From: Levilactobacillus brevis
GTDB lineage: Bacteria; Bacillota; Bacilli; Lactobacillales; Lactobacillaceae
Assembly: GCA_021383565.1 (NCBI GenBank)
Contig: CP079699.1
Coordinates: 1,426,001-1,490,000, forward strand
Reading direction: 5' to 3'
Length of the DNA: 64,000 nt
Position 1 is the stretch's first letter, and every line of letters starts with the position of its first letter. This document shows, in pieces, positions 44,172 to 53,315 of this stretch. The position numbers and the translations under genes were made by a program. The notes beneath the pieces are model-generated. The model saw only the letters and a program-made list of their open reading frames with translations. It did no database searches and had not been told where the DNA came from.

Positions 44172-45170
44172 CTAATCTTTGTTAAGTGAAATTGATGTGC
44201 TGTGAACCGGGCCACGACGATCGGGGAAGTACGTGGACATGATGGCCTGTACGGCGATCGGCGCTTCACCATAACCGATGGCAATCAGCGGTGACTTTCC
44301 CGGATAAGTGGCCCCGTCCCCGATGGCGTAGATGCCCGGAACACTGGTGGTCATTTGGCGGTCAACAGCGATCAAACGGTGCTCCTCGGCCAAGTCCACG
44401 TCCCACGCGGCCAAGGCCGAATGGTCCGCCGTAAAACCATAACTGACCACCAAATCATCGACAACTTGATGGGTCAACTCATCGGTCGACCCGACTTGCT
44501 TGAGTGTAACGTCCACGGCCCCATCGGATGTGGTCTGGAGGTCGCGAATCAGATACGGCGTCTGCACGTTGACCGTGGAGGCTTCGAGCAAGTCCACCAT
44601 GTGGGCCAGCCCTCTGAATTGGGCCCGGCGATGCAGGAGCGTTACGGATTTAGCCACGGATTCTAGCAGCAGAGCTTGGTCGATGGCGGCATCCCCGCCC
44701 CCGGCAACCATAACCCGTTTGTCCCGGAAATGTTCTAAATCGCGAACGCTGTAGAACAGGTGCTTGCCGGTCAAGGCATCGGCGTTGGCAACATTTAACT
44801 TGCGCGGCGTAAAGGCGCCGTTACCCACGGCCACGATGACCGCCCGCGTCTGACTGGTGCCCTTAGGTGTGGTCACCACAAAGCCCGCGTCGTTAGCCAC
44901 CACATTGGTGACCGCCTCACCCGTCTTAATTGTCAACGGAAATTGTTTGAGCTGATCTTGTTGGCCGGCAATGAGGTCCCGACCTTTGATACCGGGAAAA
45001 CCGGCCACGTCTAGAATTGTCTTCTCTGGATACAGGGCGTTCACCTGACCCCCAAGTTCCGCGAGACTTTCAATCACTTGGGTCTTCGCATTGTGCATCC
45101 CGGCGTAAAAGGCCGCAAACATGCCGACGGGACCACCGCCGACAATCGTAATATCATAAGCTTCTGTCAT
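44172..45170 (-). CDS. Ferredoxin/flavodoxin-NADP reductase (YumC type)
   Basis: A 332-residue flavoprotein with FAD motif GGGPVGMFAA at residues 11-20, NADP motif AGGGDAAIDQA near 155 and the C-terminal GIYAIGDGATYPGK FAD motif. It is homologous to thioredoxin reductase but lacks the redox CxxC between the two NADP motifs, which marks the YumC-type ferredoxin-NADP reductases of Firmicutes. Confidence 0.88.
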   Translation of the reverse strand: MTEAYDITIVGGGPVGMFAAFYAGMHNAKTQVIESLAELGGQVNALYPEKTILDVAGFPGIKGRDLIAGQQDQLKQFPLTIKTGEAVTNVVANDAGFVVTTPKGTSQTRAVIVAVGNGAFTPRKLNVANADALTGKHLFYSVRDLEHFRDKRVMVAGGGDAAIDQALLLESVAKSVTLLHRRAQFRGLAHMVDLLEASTVNVQTPYLIRDLQTTSDGAVDVTLKQVGSTDELTHQVVDDLVVSYGFTADHSALAAWDVDLAEEHRLIAVDRQMTTSVPGIYAIGDGATYPGKSPLIAIGYGEAPIAVQAIMSTYFPDRRGPVHSTSISLNKD

Positions 45171-45219
45171 TTGTCTTTACTCCATTCTTGAATACCCACA
45201 CTGTTAGGAGGTGGCCGTC

Positions 45220-45975
45220 ATGAAACATCTGCGTGGCTTCACAATCCTACTCACTACCCTACTGACCCTCGGCGGCCTCACCGGCATTTGGCAGTCGCGA
45301 CAGGCGGCGTTGGCCCACCTGCGCGTCCCCCAAACCACCACGGCCACCCTCTTCTTACCGGGGAACAGCGGTGGCTGGCTCTCCATGCGCGACATGGTGC
45401 TTGATCTCAACCGCCGCCACCTCGGCCACTTTGCCCTGACGGCGCACGTGGCCTACGACGGGCAGATTCGCTGGCAACAACACCGGTGCTTGACCACCAA
45501 CGTTCTGGTGCCAGTTCTCTTTAAGGATAACACGCACGCCCAACGTGAAGCGACCCAGCTGGTCCCCGTTTTGCGGCAATTGCATGACCGCTACGGTATC
45601 ACTCACGTTAACTTTATCGGCCACTCTTCCGGCGGCACCATCGCCTACGACTACCTGAATCGCAACCGGCAAGCACCAGTCACCGTCAGTCGATTGGTCT
45701 GCATTGGCGCCGACTTCCCGGGTCGCGCACCACTGCGGCGGGCCTATCCGCAGCTTCACATCCTCAATCTCGCCGGTAATATCGGCCGAACGGGTAACGA
45801 CAGTGAGGTCCCGGTCGATACCACGCTTCCACTACGCCAGCTGGTGGCCGGCCGCGTGGGTAGCTACCGTTTTGAAGAGCTCGACGGCCCCATCTGGGAC
45901 ATGCAGCACTCCCTACTCCACGAGAATCCGGGGATTGACCGGCAGATTATCCGATTCCTCTATCCGCCAAGCTGA
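45220..45975 (+). CDS. DUF915 alpha/beta-hydrolase, secreted
   Basis: About 251 residues: an N-terminal signal or anchor helix and an alpha/beta-hydrolase fold with nucleophile motif GHSSGG near residue 143 and a late His in DMQHSLLHEN. DUF915 proteins are common surface hydrolases in lactobacilli; substrate unknown. Start ATG 45220 has AGGAGG 8 nt upstream. Its 3' end overlaps the convergent PrsW gene by 16 bp. A paralogue is at 50092. Confidence 0.83.
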   Translation: MKHLRGFTILLTTLLTLGGLTGIWQSRQAALAHLRVPQTTTATLFLPGNSGGWLSMRDMVLDLNRRHLGHFALTAHVAYDGQIRWQQHRCLTTNVLVPVLFKDNTHAQREATQLVPVLRQLHDRYGITHVNFIGHSSGGTIAYDYLNRNRQAPVTVSRLVCIGADFPGRAPLRRAYPQLHILNLAGNIGRTGNDSEVPVDTTLPLRQLVAGRVGSYRFEELDGPIWDMQHSLLHENPGIDRQIIRFLYPPS

Positions 45976-47003
45976 CTGTTCTTCAAGATGCGTTGCCCCT
46001 GGAGCGTCCGGACCTCCCGCAGACCGGCGTTAATCAGCACGAAGATGGCCAGCCAACCAATGGCGATGAGCGCCCATTGTTGGAGATACAGGATATCCAG
46101 TACGTCAAACGGCGCGTTCCAATCCCAACCGGCGTGTAACAGAATCGCCAGGAGATAGAAACGGAGAAATTTTGGCGCCACCATATTTCCCCCAGTGACC
46201 GGTTGGTGCCGGTCTTTGGCCAAGATAATCGCGGCGCCCATGATGGCGGACCAGATAGTGTGCGTCCCGATGGCCTGCCAACTGCGCATCAGCAGGGTAA
46301 CCAGTCCGTATTGGCCGGTGTAGCCAGCGGTCTCAAAGACGGCGAACCCCGCGCCGATGGCCGCCCCCACCAGTAAGCCATTAAAGATATAATTCAAGCG
46401 GAAACGGTTGACGAAGAAGGCAATCACCAACATCTTAGCGGTCTCTTCGATAAATCCCACGATCAGGGCGGACTCCCACGACACGCCGTTGCCGGACGGA
46501 ATCAGCGAGTACAGAATCATCGTGGCAACCAACGACAGAATCCCGCCGACCAGAAAGACTGCCATCAGCTGATACACGGAGATATTGCGGAACACGTTGA
46601 TTTCAAAAAACATGATCATGAGTGAAAATGGGACGGTCAACGATCCGATAAAGATCATCCCCGGCACGGCATTGTTACTCCGAAACCCCAGAAATAACAG
46701 GGCTAAAAGGACAAAGCTCGCGCCGAGTACCGCAAAGACGCGGGAAAATAACCACGGTTTCACTGGCGCCGAGGAAACGGCCTCCAGTGATGGCGTGGTT
46801 TCTTTGGTCCCTACGATAAATAATGATTCGGCATCATCCAAGTCATGATGTTTAAAAACGGCTGAAAACATTGAAAATAAATGAATTTCAACGACTTTGT
46901 TCTCGCCCGTCCATTCGTTCATCTCTTTGGTGGCATCGTCCAATAAATGGTTGTGATACTCAAAATGCCGTTTGACCGGCTTAACAGACTCTTTATTCGC
47001 CAA
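45960..47003 (-). CDS. PrsW-family intramembrane metalloprotease
   Basis: About 347 residues: a soluble N-terminal segment of about 90 residues with acidic and aromatic content, then nine or so helices with the PrsW motifs EETAK near residue 200, FAVFETAGY near 245 and HAGWDWNAP near 315. PrsW cleaves anti-sigma factors in Bacillus. No sigma/anti-sigma pair is in the window. The likely start is TTG 47003, with GGGGGAG 6 nt before it. Confidence 0.83.
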   Translation of the reverse strand: MANKESVKPVKRHFEYHNHLLDDATKEMNEWTGENKVVEIHLFSMFSAVFKHHDLDDAESLFIVGTKETTPSLEAVSSAPVKPWLFSRVFAVLGASFVLLALLFLGFRSNNAVPGMIFIGSLTVPFSLMIMFFEINVFRNISVYQLMAVFLVGGILSLVATMILYSLIPSGNGVSWESALIVGFIEETAKMLVIAFFVNRFRLNYIFNGLLVGAAIGAGFAVFETAGYTGQYGLVTLLMRSWQAIGTHTIWSAIMGAAIILAKDRHQPVTGGNMVAPKFLRFYLLAILLHAGWDWNAPFDVLDILYLQQWALIAIGWLAIFVLINAGLREVRTLQGQRILKNSQLGG

Positions 47004-47106
47004 GATTGACTCCCCCTTACATGGTTCACACTGACGCCTAGACTTGGTTTCTAGTTTACCGTGAATGGCGAGCGGCTTCAACTTGCTTCCAACAAGGGTT
47101 GCTAAA

Positions 47107-47120
47107 TGTAAACCGTTACA
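47107..47120 (+). promoter_or_regulatory. LacI-family operator or cre-like site
   Basis: TGTAA-ACCG-TTACA is a 5 bp-arm palindrome resembling the CcpA cre consensus with one mismatch in the central CG. It overlaps the putative promoter (TTATAG -10) of the nucleoside hydrolase gene, so repression by CcpA or a ribose-type regulator is plausible. Confidence 0.5.
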
Positions 47121-47183
47121 TTATAGTTAGAGTAGGTGTTCAGCCCATTTAATATATATCGATCAAAGGGGACGTATGAAATC

Positions 47184-48140
47184 ATGGCAAAACGTAAAAT
47201 GATTCTAGACTTAGATACAGGTATCGATGATTCCTTAGCAATTGCTTACGCCTTAGGTGCACCAGACGTAGACTTAATCGGGATTATCGGTTCTTACGGT
47301 AACGTGGTGGTCGAAGCTGGTGGCCAAAACTCATTAAAGATTTTGGAACTGCTCGGTCACACCGACATTCCCGTATACTTAGGTGAAAGCCACTCCTCAA
47401 CTAGCGATCACTTTGACCGGATGCAAGTTAGTGCCGACATCCACGGTGAAAACGGGATCGGCCAAGTCGAATTACCCGCACCCAAGCGGTCCATTGAAAA
47501 GGAATCCGGTGTGGACTTCTTAATCGACGCCGTTCACAAGTACGGTAAAGACCTGACGTTGGTCCCAACTGGCCCAATGACCAACCTGGCTGCTGCTATC
47601 AAGAAAGCCCCAGAAATTGCCACGGAAATTGGCAACATGACCTTCATGGGCGGGGCCTTAACGGTTCCTGGTAACGTGACGGCCTACGCCGAAGCCAACA
47701 TCAACCAAGATGCTGAAGCCGCTAACGCCGTCTTGACCAGCCCAATGCATTCAACGATGGTCGGCCTGGACGTTACGTTACGGACCCTCTTAACCAAGAA
47801 GGAAACCCAACAATGGCGTGACCTGGGCACCGAAGCCGGCGAAAAGTTTGCCGACATCGTGAACTACTACATCCAAGCCTATGTCGACGTTAACGATAAC
47901 TTAGGCGGCTGTGCATTGCACGATCCACTCGCCGTTGGGGTTGCTTTGGACCCTAGCTTCGTGACGACGATCGACTTGAACATGGTCGTTAACTACAACA
48001 AGGAAACCTATGGCCGGACGATCGGTGACGACAACCGGTTAAACGAACCTACCAACGTGAAGGTTGCCGTGGCGGTTGATAAGGACCGTTACTTGAAGAC
48101 CTTTATGGAATACCTCACCGCTTTGTTCAAGAAGAACTAA
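47184..48140 (+). CDS. Inosine/uridine-preferring nucleoside hydrolase
   Basis: A 318-residue enzyme with the calcium-binding DLDTGIDDSLA motif at residues 8-18, MGGAL in the middle and the C-terminal NLGGCALHDPLAV with the active-site His. It splits purine or pyrimidine ribonucleosides into base and ribose in the cytoplasm. ATG 47184 is taken over the longer frame on family length. Codon bias suggests high expression; a cre-like site lies upstream. Confidence 0.88.
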   Translation: MAKRKMILDLDTGIDDSLAIAYALGAPDVDLIGIIGSYGNVVVEAGGQNSLKILELLGHTDIPVYLGESHSSTSDHFDRMQVSADIHGENGIGQVELPAPKRSIEKESGVDFLIDAVHKYGKDLTLVPTGPMTNLAAAIKKAPEIATEIGNMTFMGGALTVPGNVTAYAEANINQDAEAANAVLTSPMHSTMVGLDVTLRTLLTKKETQQWRDLGTEAGEKFADIVNYYIQAYVDVNDNLGGCALHDPLAVGVALDPSFVTTIDLNMVVNYNKETYGRTIGDDNRLNEPTNVKVAVAVDKDRYLKTFMEYLTALFKKN

Positions 48141-48155
48141 GCTCTTGTTAAATCG

Positions 48156-48192
48156 AAGCCACGCTCATCAATCACGATGGGCGTGGCTTTTT
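48156..48192 (+). terminator. Rho-independent terminator
   Basis: AAGCCACGC-CATC pairs with GATG-GCGTGGCTT, T5 follows. Confidence 0.88.
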
Positions 48193-48204
48193 GGGTCGTA
48201 ATCT

Positions 48205-48365
48205 TAATGTCCGCCTGCCGTTTCAAGTCAGCTTACAGTGCGGGACGTGTTTGAAGACTGGCAAATTCTGCCAGTCTTCAAACCGAGCCGGAGGGCCGCT
48301 TCTCAGGCCCCAGGCGTTCCCCACAGCGCCGGAGTCTCTGGCAGTCGCAGGTGGTGTTGATGACT
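48205..48365 (-). repeat. Structured repeat, truncated A unit
   Basis: A reverse A-type copy missing its right closing arm. It keeps CTGCCAGAGACTCC, a stem GCCTGGGGCC/GGCCC-type second hairpin, and a perfect 14 bp third hairpin GTTTGAAGACTGGC/GCCAGTCTTCAAAC (48258-48292), longer than in any other copy. Confidence 0.7.
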
Positions 48366-48438
48366 CGTTTTATGGCGGTAAGCCCTGCCGGCTGGGGACT
48401 GGGGCGTGTTCGCAAGCTTTCAATCTTTAGTCAGCAAA

Positions 48439-48471
48439 AAAACGGCACCACCATCTCTGGCCGTGCCGTTT
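48439..48471 (-). terminator. Terminator of the secreted-protein gene
   Basis: AACGGCAC pairs with GTGCCGTT, seven T residues follow in the minus direction. Confidence 0.82.
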
Positions 48472-48481
48472 CGCCGTTGCG

Positions 48482-49132
48482 TTATTTAACTTTGTAATTG
48501 AAGTTGTTGGTCATGGTCTTGACCCCGGCGTTCGCGTATTGATTAGCGAACTTCTTTTGGTTAGCCGCCGACAGAGAGTCGAAAGCCTTCATATATTCTT
48601 TATAGAGCACTGGCTTAACGTACTTCTTACCGTAAGCTGCGGCTGGACTGGTCTTCGTCTTGGTATACGTGTAAGTCTTCCCGGTCGTTGCTAAACGCCG
48701 GTTAGCCTTGGTCCCAGCAATCTTAGCCGTAAACTTCGTGCTGGACTTCTTGGTTAACTTGAACGTATAGGTCTTCTTGGTCAGTGACGTTGTGGTCTTC
48801 TTATCCACCGTCTTGAATTGGATCAACTTGTACTTGGTAGTCAGCGTCTGCCGATTCTTGCTCAGCTTAGTCGACGTTGGTACCCCGTATTTCACGTTAG
48901 GCGTGGACCCGAAGTCACCAAAAATCAACATGGAACCGGTCTTTCCACCTGACTTATACGTCTTGAAGTAAAAGGCTGTCTTGGATTTGGCATTCTTATA
49001 GTACCGTTTTAAATCGGTATTGTTAATCGTTGGTTTCTTCGCAGCACTCGCAGAGACGCTGGGCGCAACCACGCCACCCAAAGTCCCCAATGCCATCACT
49101 GTTAGTCCTAACTTAACCAATAAACGTTTCAT
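48482..49132 (-). CDS. Secreted Lys/Thr-rich protein of unknown function
   Basis: A 216-residue protein with a clear signal peptide (MKRLLVKLGLTVMALGTLGG, cut near SASA) and a mature part very rich in Lys, Thr and Tyr (pI very basic) with a repeat-like TYTFKLTKKSSTKF pattern. ATG 49132 has GGAGG 9 nt upstream. No domain recognised; basic charge suggests association with teichoic acid. Confidence 0.75.
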   Translation of the reverse strand: MKRLLVKLGLTVMALGTLGGVVAPSVSASAAKKPTINNTDLKRYYKNAKSKTAFYFKTYKSGGKTGSMLIFGDFGSTPNVKYGVPTSTKLSKNRQTLTTKYKLIQFKTVDKKTTTSLTKKTYTFKLTKKSSTKFTAKIAGTKANRRLATTGKTYTYTKTKTSPAAAYGKKYVKPVLYKEYMKAFDSLSAANQKKFANQYANAGVKTMTNNFNYKVK

Positions 49133-49214
49133 GACCATACTCCTCCTTATTCTTCCACTCAATATATCTTTTATAGTGCCATCAAACCTATGAAATTGCA
49201 ACGAATCGCTACCG

Positions 49215-50030
49215 TTAAGCCAAGAGCTCTGCGAAACGTTGTTTCAGGTACGCCGCCACGCCGGCCTCGTTGTTGGTCGTTGGCGTCAGATGATCGGCCG
49301 CCGTCTTAATTCCCGGTTGACCGTTTAACATCGCCACCCCGTCGCCGGCCGCCTTTATCATTCCCAAATCGTTCTCAGCATCGCCAAAGGCCATCAGATT
49401 ACTGAAGTCCCAGCCAAAGTGCGTCAACAATTGGCCTAAGCCCACGGCCTTGTCCATGTCCGCCGCCAAGAATTCCAAAATCTTCGGTTGCGAGCGGACC
49501 ACGTGATACTGGTCGCGCAGTGCTGGGGTCAGATTGCTGACGACCTGATCCAGGATTTCCGAATCGGTGGCCATGACGGCCTTACTGAAGAGGTGATCCG
49601 GTAAGTCGGCAAACTTGGTGGGCACGAAGTCCATCGGTGCTTTCAGCATGTGCTGGTAAACCGATGGCGTCAGATCGGCCACCGGATACACTTGGTCAAA
49701 GTCCAAGATATCTAGGGGATACCCGTTCTCCTGGGCAAAGGCATGTAGCGGCTGGAAGTCGTGCTTGCTCAAGCCACTCTGGGCCAGCGCTTCTTTGGTT
49801 GTGTTCTGGATAACCAACGCGCCATTGAAGGTAATCGTGTAGTCTTCGCTGGTCGTTAATCCCAGCTGCTCCAGATACCCCCAAATCGCGTTGATGGGCC
49901 GACCAGTGCACAGCACCACTTTCATCCCTGCTGTGTGCAGCTGGCGTAAAGTGGCGGCGTTCTCCTCACTGATCGTTTTATCGGTATTCAATAACGTCTC
50001 GTCTAGGTCGAGTGCAATCATTTTTATCAT
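49215..50030 (-). CDS. HAD-superfamily phosphatase, Cof type
   Basis: A 271-residue enzyme with nucleophile motif DLDETLLNTD at residues 8-17, a C2B cap and GDAENDLGMIKAAG near 225 that binds Mg. Cof/YidA-type phosphatases act on sugar phosphates or cofactors such as FMN and PLP. A second member is at 52260. Confidence 0.87.
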   Translation of the reverse strand: MIKMIALDLDETLLNTDKTISEENAATLRQLHTAGMKVVLCTGRPINAIWGYLEQLGLTTSEDYTITFNGALVIQNTTKEALAQSGLSKHDFQPLHAFAQENGYPLDILDFDQVYPVADLTPSVYQHMLKAPMDFVPTKFADLPDHLFSKAVMATDSEILDQVVSNLTPALRDQYHVVRSQPKILEFLAADMDKAVGLGQLLTHFGWDFSNLMAFGDAENDLGMIKAAGDGVAMLNGQPGIKTAADHLTPTTNNEAGVAAYLKQRFAELLA

Positions 50031-50091
50031 TCGTTTTCGTCCTCCGTATACCTTCTAGTTTACACGTTACGGGCCGTGAAGTGAACCACGA

Positions 50092-50901
50092 CTATGCCAA
50101 AAGGTCCTGACGAATGAGCGCAAGGATTTGCTGATTCTCCGGCAAGTCGGCATGATTGGCGTTTGCGCCAGTCACCGTCATTTGCGTAAAGCTCTTAACT
50201 TGCCCCTGGAAGATCAGTTTTCCGCGGTTCACGCTGTCAAAGGGCACGATGCCATCACCAGCATACCCCTGACTCCCCGCAATGGAGTACACGGTAAGCG
50301 CCTTGGGCAATCGTTTTCGTCCAGCGATGAGTTGTTTAAATAGTGGCGTATCGACGTTCTGATCTTGTTCCTCGAGGTTAAATGGCGAGGCAATCGTCAT
50401 CAGGCGATCGGCGTGCGCCTTGGTCCGCGCTAAGTCATCTTCCAAGAAGATAGTTAGGACCAGCCCGCCGTTAGAGTGCCCCATGGCCGAAAAATGATTG
50501 AAGTGATACGTTCGCTGTAAAGCCTGAAAGGCAATCGTAAACCACTTGGCTTGTTTCTGAATTGTCTCATAGCCATCGTGGTGATTCTCGAACCCGACCA
50601 CGATGATTGGCTGCGTGTCGTTGGCCCGAATGCTGCCCGTATACTTCAGGGCTCCATCCGTCATGACTTCCACCCGTAACAGGCTGTGGCGATGCGCCGT
50701 CTTCTGATTCACACCATCGACCAGATCGTTGAAGCGATTCTGTGTTGCACTCGAACCAGGGACCAAGAAGACGGGGGCCATTTGACTCCGATACGTCGCC
50801 TGCACCGCGGTCCGTTGTTGCGGACGCCACAGAAATCCGGGCACACACAGCAAAACCAAGCCCAAGATAATCACAAGAACACTACGAAATCGTCGGGTCA
50901 T
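50092..50901 (-). CDS. DUF915 alpha/beta-hydrolase, secreted (second copy)
   Basis: A 269-residue secreted or anchored hydrolase with signal helix, VFLVPGSSATQNRF, nucleophile motif GHSNGG near residue 150 and catalytic His in ANHADLPEN near the end. Paralogous in type to 45220-45975. The ATG overlaps the end of the PTS IIC gene by 20 nt, suggesting translational coupling. Confidence 0.83.
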   Translation of the reverse strand: MTRRFRSVLVIILGLVLLCVPGFLWRPQQRTAVQATYRSQMAPVFLVPGSSATQNRFNDLVDGVNQKTAHRHSLLRVEVMTDGALKYTGSIRANDTQPIIVVGFENHHDGYETIQKQAKWFTIAFQALQRTYHFNHFSAMGHSNGGLVLTIFLEDDLARTKAHADRLMTIASPFNLEEQDQNVDTPLFKQLIAGRKRLPKALTVYSIAGSQGYAGDGIVPFDSVNRGKLIFQGQVKSFTQMTVTGANANHADLPENQQILALIRQDLLA

Positions 50902-52183
50902 GGTTCACCGCCTCCTCCGCTATGCTGGCCCACTTCACAAAGGGGTAATAAATCGCCGTACTCAACAGCAGTTCCACCACCGACAAGAGCAGCGCAGCTA
51001 AACTGCCTCCGGTGCCCAGATAGGCCTGCAAGATCCCCGGCGTCCCATTTGCCAACGGATAAGCCGCGGCAGGAACCCACTGAAGGACCAAGCACGCCCA
51101 ACTCATCAGGATGCAGAGCAGTGGCGTCAGCACAAAGGGCACCAACAGAATGGGACTAAAGAGAACCGGCAGCCCCATCAGTAGTGGCGCGTTGAAATTC
51201 CCCAGCGTGGGAACCAAGCAGTACCAGCCCAATTGCCGTTGTCGCCGGTTGTGCTGTACCAAAAATATGGCGAGCAACAGTGCAAGTACCATACCGGGTC
51301 CCCCACTGGTCGCATACACATCAAAGACCGTATGCACCGTGATGGGATGAGGAATTTGCCAGCCACTGTGATTCAAGACGGCCGCTAAGTTCTGGACCGC
51401 CTCGACCGATTGACCGCCGACACTAGCAATGGGACCTAAGATACCGAACCACTGGCAAACGCCAGTCAACAGACCAAAGCCCAGCAAGCTCCCAAGCGTA
51501 TGGGGCAACTGAAACGGCCAACGCGATAACGCCAAGAGCGCCGCATTAAGGCTAGTGGTTTGCGTGCTCATCCACAGAAATCCCAGCCCGGTCAAGACTA
51601 ACAACCAGAGGCTAACCGCGCCCACGTTTTGCTCTAAAGGTTGATGGGGCATCTTTCGATGATCAATCAACCACCGATAACCGTTGCCCACGACAAGTCC
51701 CACGAGGACGCCGACCAGGACGCCCGACAGGCCCAGGTTGTTTGAGAGCCATTCGACCGGATGATTACTCAGCACCGACTGACGATTTACATTGAGCAAT
51801 TTGAGCGTGATAATTGCAATAATCCCCGCCATTAAGCGGTCCACAATCAGTGGTGTGGCCGGTGCGACCAAGTAGAAGCTCACCGCAAAAGTCACTAGGA
51901 TTGCCGTCATCCCGAGAGTCCCGGCACTCAACAAGCCCAGATATTGCCGACACAGTTTCAGCTGGAGCACCCATTTGGCCACGTGTAGCGTCTGATAATA
52001 ATAACCGCTTCGTTGTAACCAGGCCTGATTGACAAAGTCCGCTAGGGTCCCCACTAAAATTAACGGAAAGATGAGCCGCAACGCATGGTAGATGGCGCGC
52101 ATCTGCCGGTTGCGACGAAACTTAATTTCAACTCCTATGAGGTGGCGACCTAAGCCGCTTGTTTGTTCAGCCAACGTTATCAT
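50882..52183 (-). CDS. PTS IIC-like sugar permease (lichenan/cellobiose type)
   Basis: About 433 residues with about ten helices, matching EIIC proteins of the cellobiose/lichenan family (GGPGMVLALLLAIF, NAPLLMGLPVLFSPILLVPF, NGTPGILQAYLGTGG). There is no IIA or IIB gene nearby, so it either borrows them or has another function. The start is uncertain: ATG 52183 sits directly on GGGG, and later starts are possible. Confidence 0.75.
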   Translation of the reverse strand: MITLAEQTSGLGRHLIGVEIKFRRNRQMRAIYHALRLIFPLILVGTLADFVNQAWLQRSGYYYQTLHVAKWVLQLKLCRQYLGLLSAGTLGMTAILVTFAVSFYLVAPATPLIVDRLMAGIIAIITLKLLNVNRQSVLSNHPVEWLSNNLGLSGVLVGVLVGLVVGNGYRWLIDHRKMPHQPLEQNVGAVSLWLLVLTGLGFLWMSTQTTSLNAALLALSRWPFQLPHTLGSLLGFGLLTGVCQWFGILGPIASVGGQSVEAVQNLAAVLNHSGWQIPHPITVHTVFDVYATSGGPGMVLALLLAIFLVQHNRRQRQLGWYCLVPTLGNFNAPLLMGLPVLFSPILLVPFVLTPLLCILMSWACLVLQWVPAAAYPLANGTPGILQAYLGTGGSLAALLLSVVELLLSTAIYYPFVKWASIAEEAVNHDPTIS

Positions 52184-52259
52184 CCCCTCAACACCGCCGA
52201 TTGTACGGCAAAAGGGCTGACACGGATTAATCAAGCTACTCAGTTAGTGTGGCAGTCAC

Positions 52260-53075
52260 CTAAACTAACCACGCCTCAATTTGCTGGCTCACGGCCCCTT
52301 GTTGATTCGTAGCCGTTAGCCGATTAATCGGCCCCGTCACGATAGCCGGATCGGCATTGGCCACGGCAAAGCCCTGCCCCACCATCTCAAGCATAGCGTG
52401 GTCATTTCCCGAATCACCAAACGCAGCCATCTGATCCGGCGAGACGCCCCATATCTGGCCAAGGGCAAGTAGTGCGGTCGCCTTACTGACCAGCGGTAAC
52501 GTCACATTCATCCCGCCTAGGCCGCTACTGGTGCCGACCAAGCGGTTCCGAAAATGTTGATTGAATGCCGCAACTTGTGCGCTCACGGTCGTTTCCAACC
52601 AGGTGACGTCCAGCTTGAGGATTGCATCGGTCACCTGCGTTAGATCCGCAACGCTGGTCAGACTGGGATAAAAGGCCTGCGATTCGTGAAACCGTTGACT
52701 GGTGGCCGCAAGCTCGGTGTACGCCCGATCCCGGCCACAAGCGATGACGAAGCACCCCGCCATCACTGGTGCGGTCTGCAACCAGCTAACCGCCGCGCGC
52801 CAGTCAGCCTTGGAGATCGCCTGCAACTGCAGTTGTTCCCCCCGTCCCGTCACGGTTAACGCGCCATCTTCGACGATGTAGGTCAAGGCGTCCCGGTGAC
52901 GTAAGGGGGCAAACAGGGCCTGGACGTGGTCGAGCGGGTCACCAGTGGTCACGACAAACCGTATTTCTTGGCGGGCCAAGGCCGCGAGTTGCGCATCAAA
53001 CCGTGCAACAGCGTAGTGTCCCGTATCATCTAAAAATGTCCCATCCAAATCCGTCGCAATCACCTTGGGTCGCAT
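52260..53075 (-). CDS. HAD-superfamily phosphatase, Cof type (second copy)
   Basis: A protein of 271 residues with DLDGTFLDDTG at residues 8-18, VTTGDPLDHV in the second motif, and GDSGNDHAML with the Mg ligand. ATG 53075 is chosen because GGTGGAG lies 5 nt before it; the longer frame would add 58 residues with no similarity to the family. Confidence 0.85.
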   Translation of the reverse strand: MRPKVIATDLDGTFLDDTGHYAVARFDAQLAALARQEIRFVVTTGDPLDHVQALFAPLRHRDALTYIVEDGALTVTGRGEQLQLQAISKADWRAAVSWLQTAPVMAGCFVIACGRDRAYTELAATSQRFHESQAFYPSLTSVADLTQVTDAILKLDVTWLETTVSAQVAAFNQHFRNRLVGTSSGLGGMNVTLPLVSKATALLALGQIWGVSPDQMAAFGDSGNDHAMLEMVGQGFAVANADPAIVTGPINRLTATNQQGAVSQQIEAWLV

Positions 53076-53261
53076 TCGTCTCCACCCTTTCTGAAAAGAA
53101 GATACCTCCAGCATACCTGACCAGAACCCCGAGTACAACGCATTTACCTTACAAATAAAATCATAAAACCAGCGCCGGTTTGACGGCGTTCTCGATAGGG
53201 TAAACGACTTGTTTACGTGGTAATTATTGGCTAAATTAGTTGCCCACAAAAACCATCATGT

Positions 53262-53293
53262 AAAAAAATCACGCCAGCGACGACCGGCGTGAC
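53262..53293 (-). terminator. Terminator of first dacA-like gene
   Basis: GTCACGCCGG pairs with TGGCGTGAT, T7 follows in the minus direction. Confidence 0.82.
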
Positions 53294-53315
53294 TTTCCAG
53301 ATTATTCAGTTAGGT

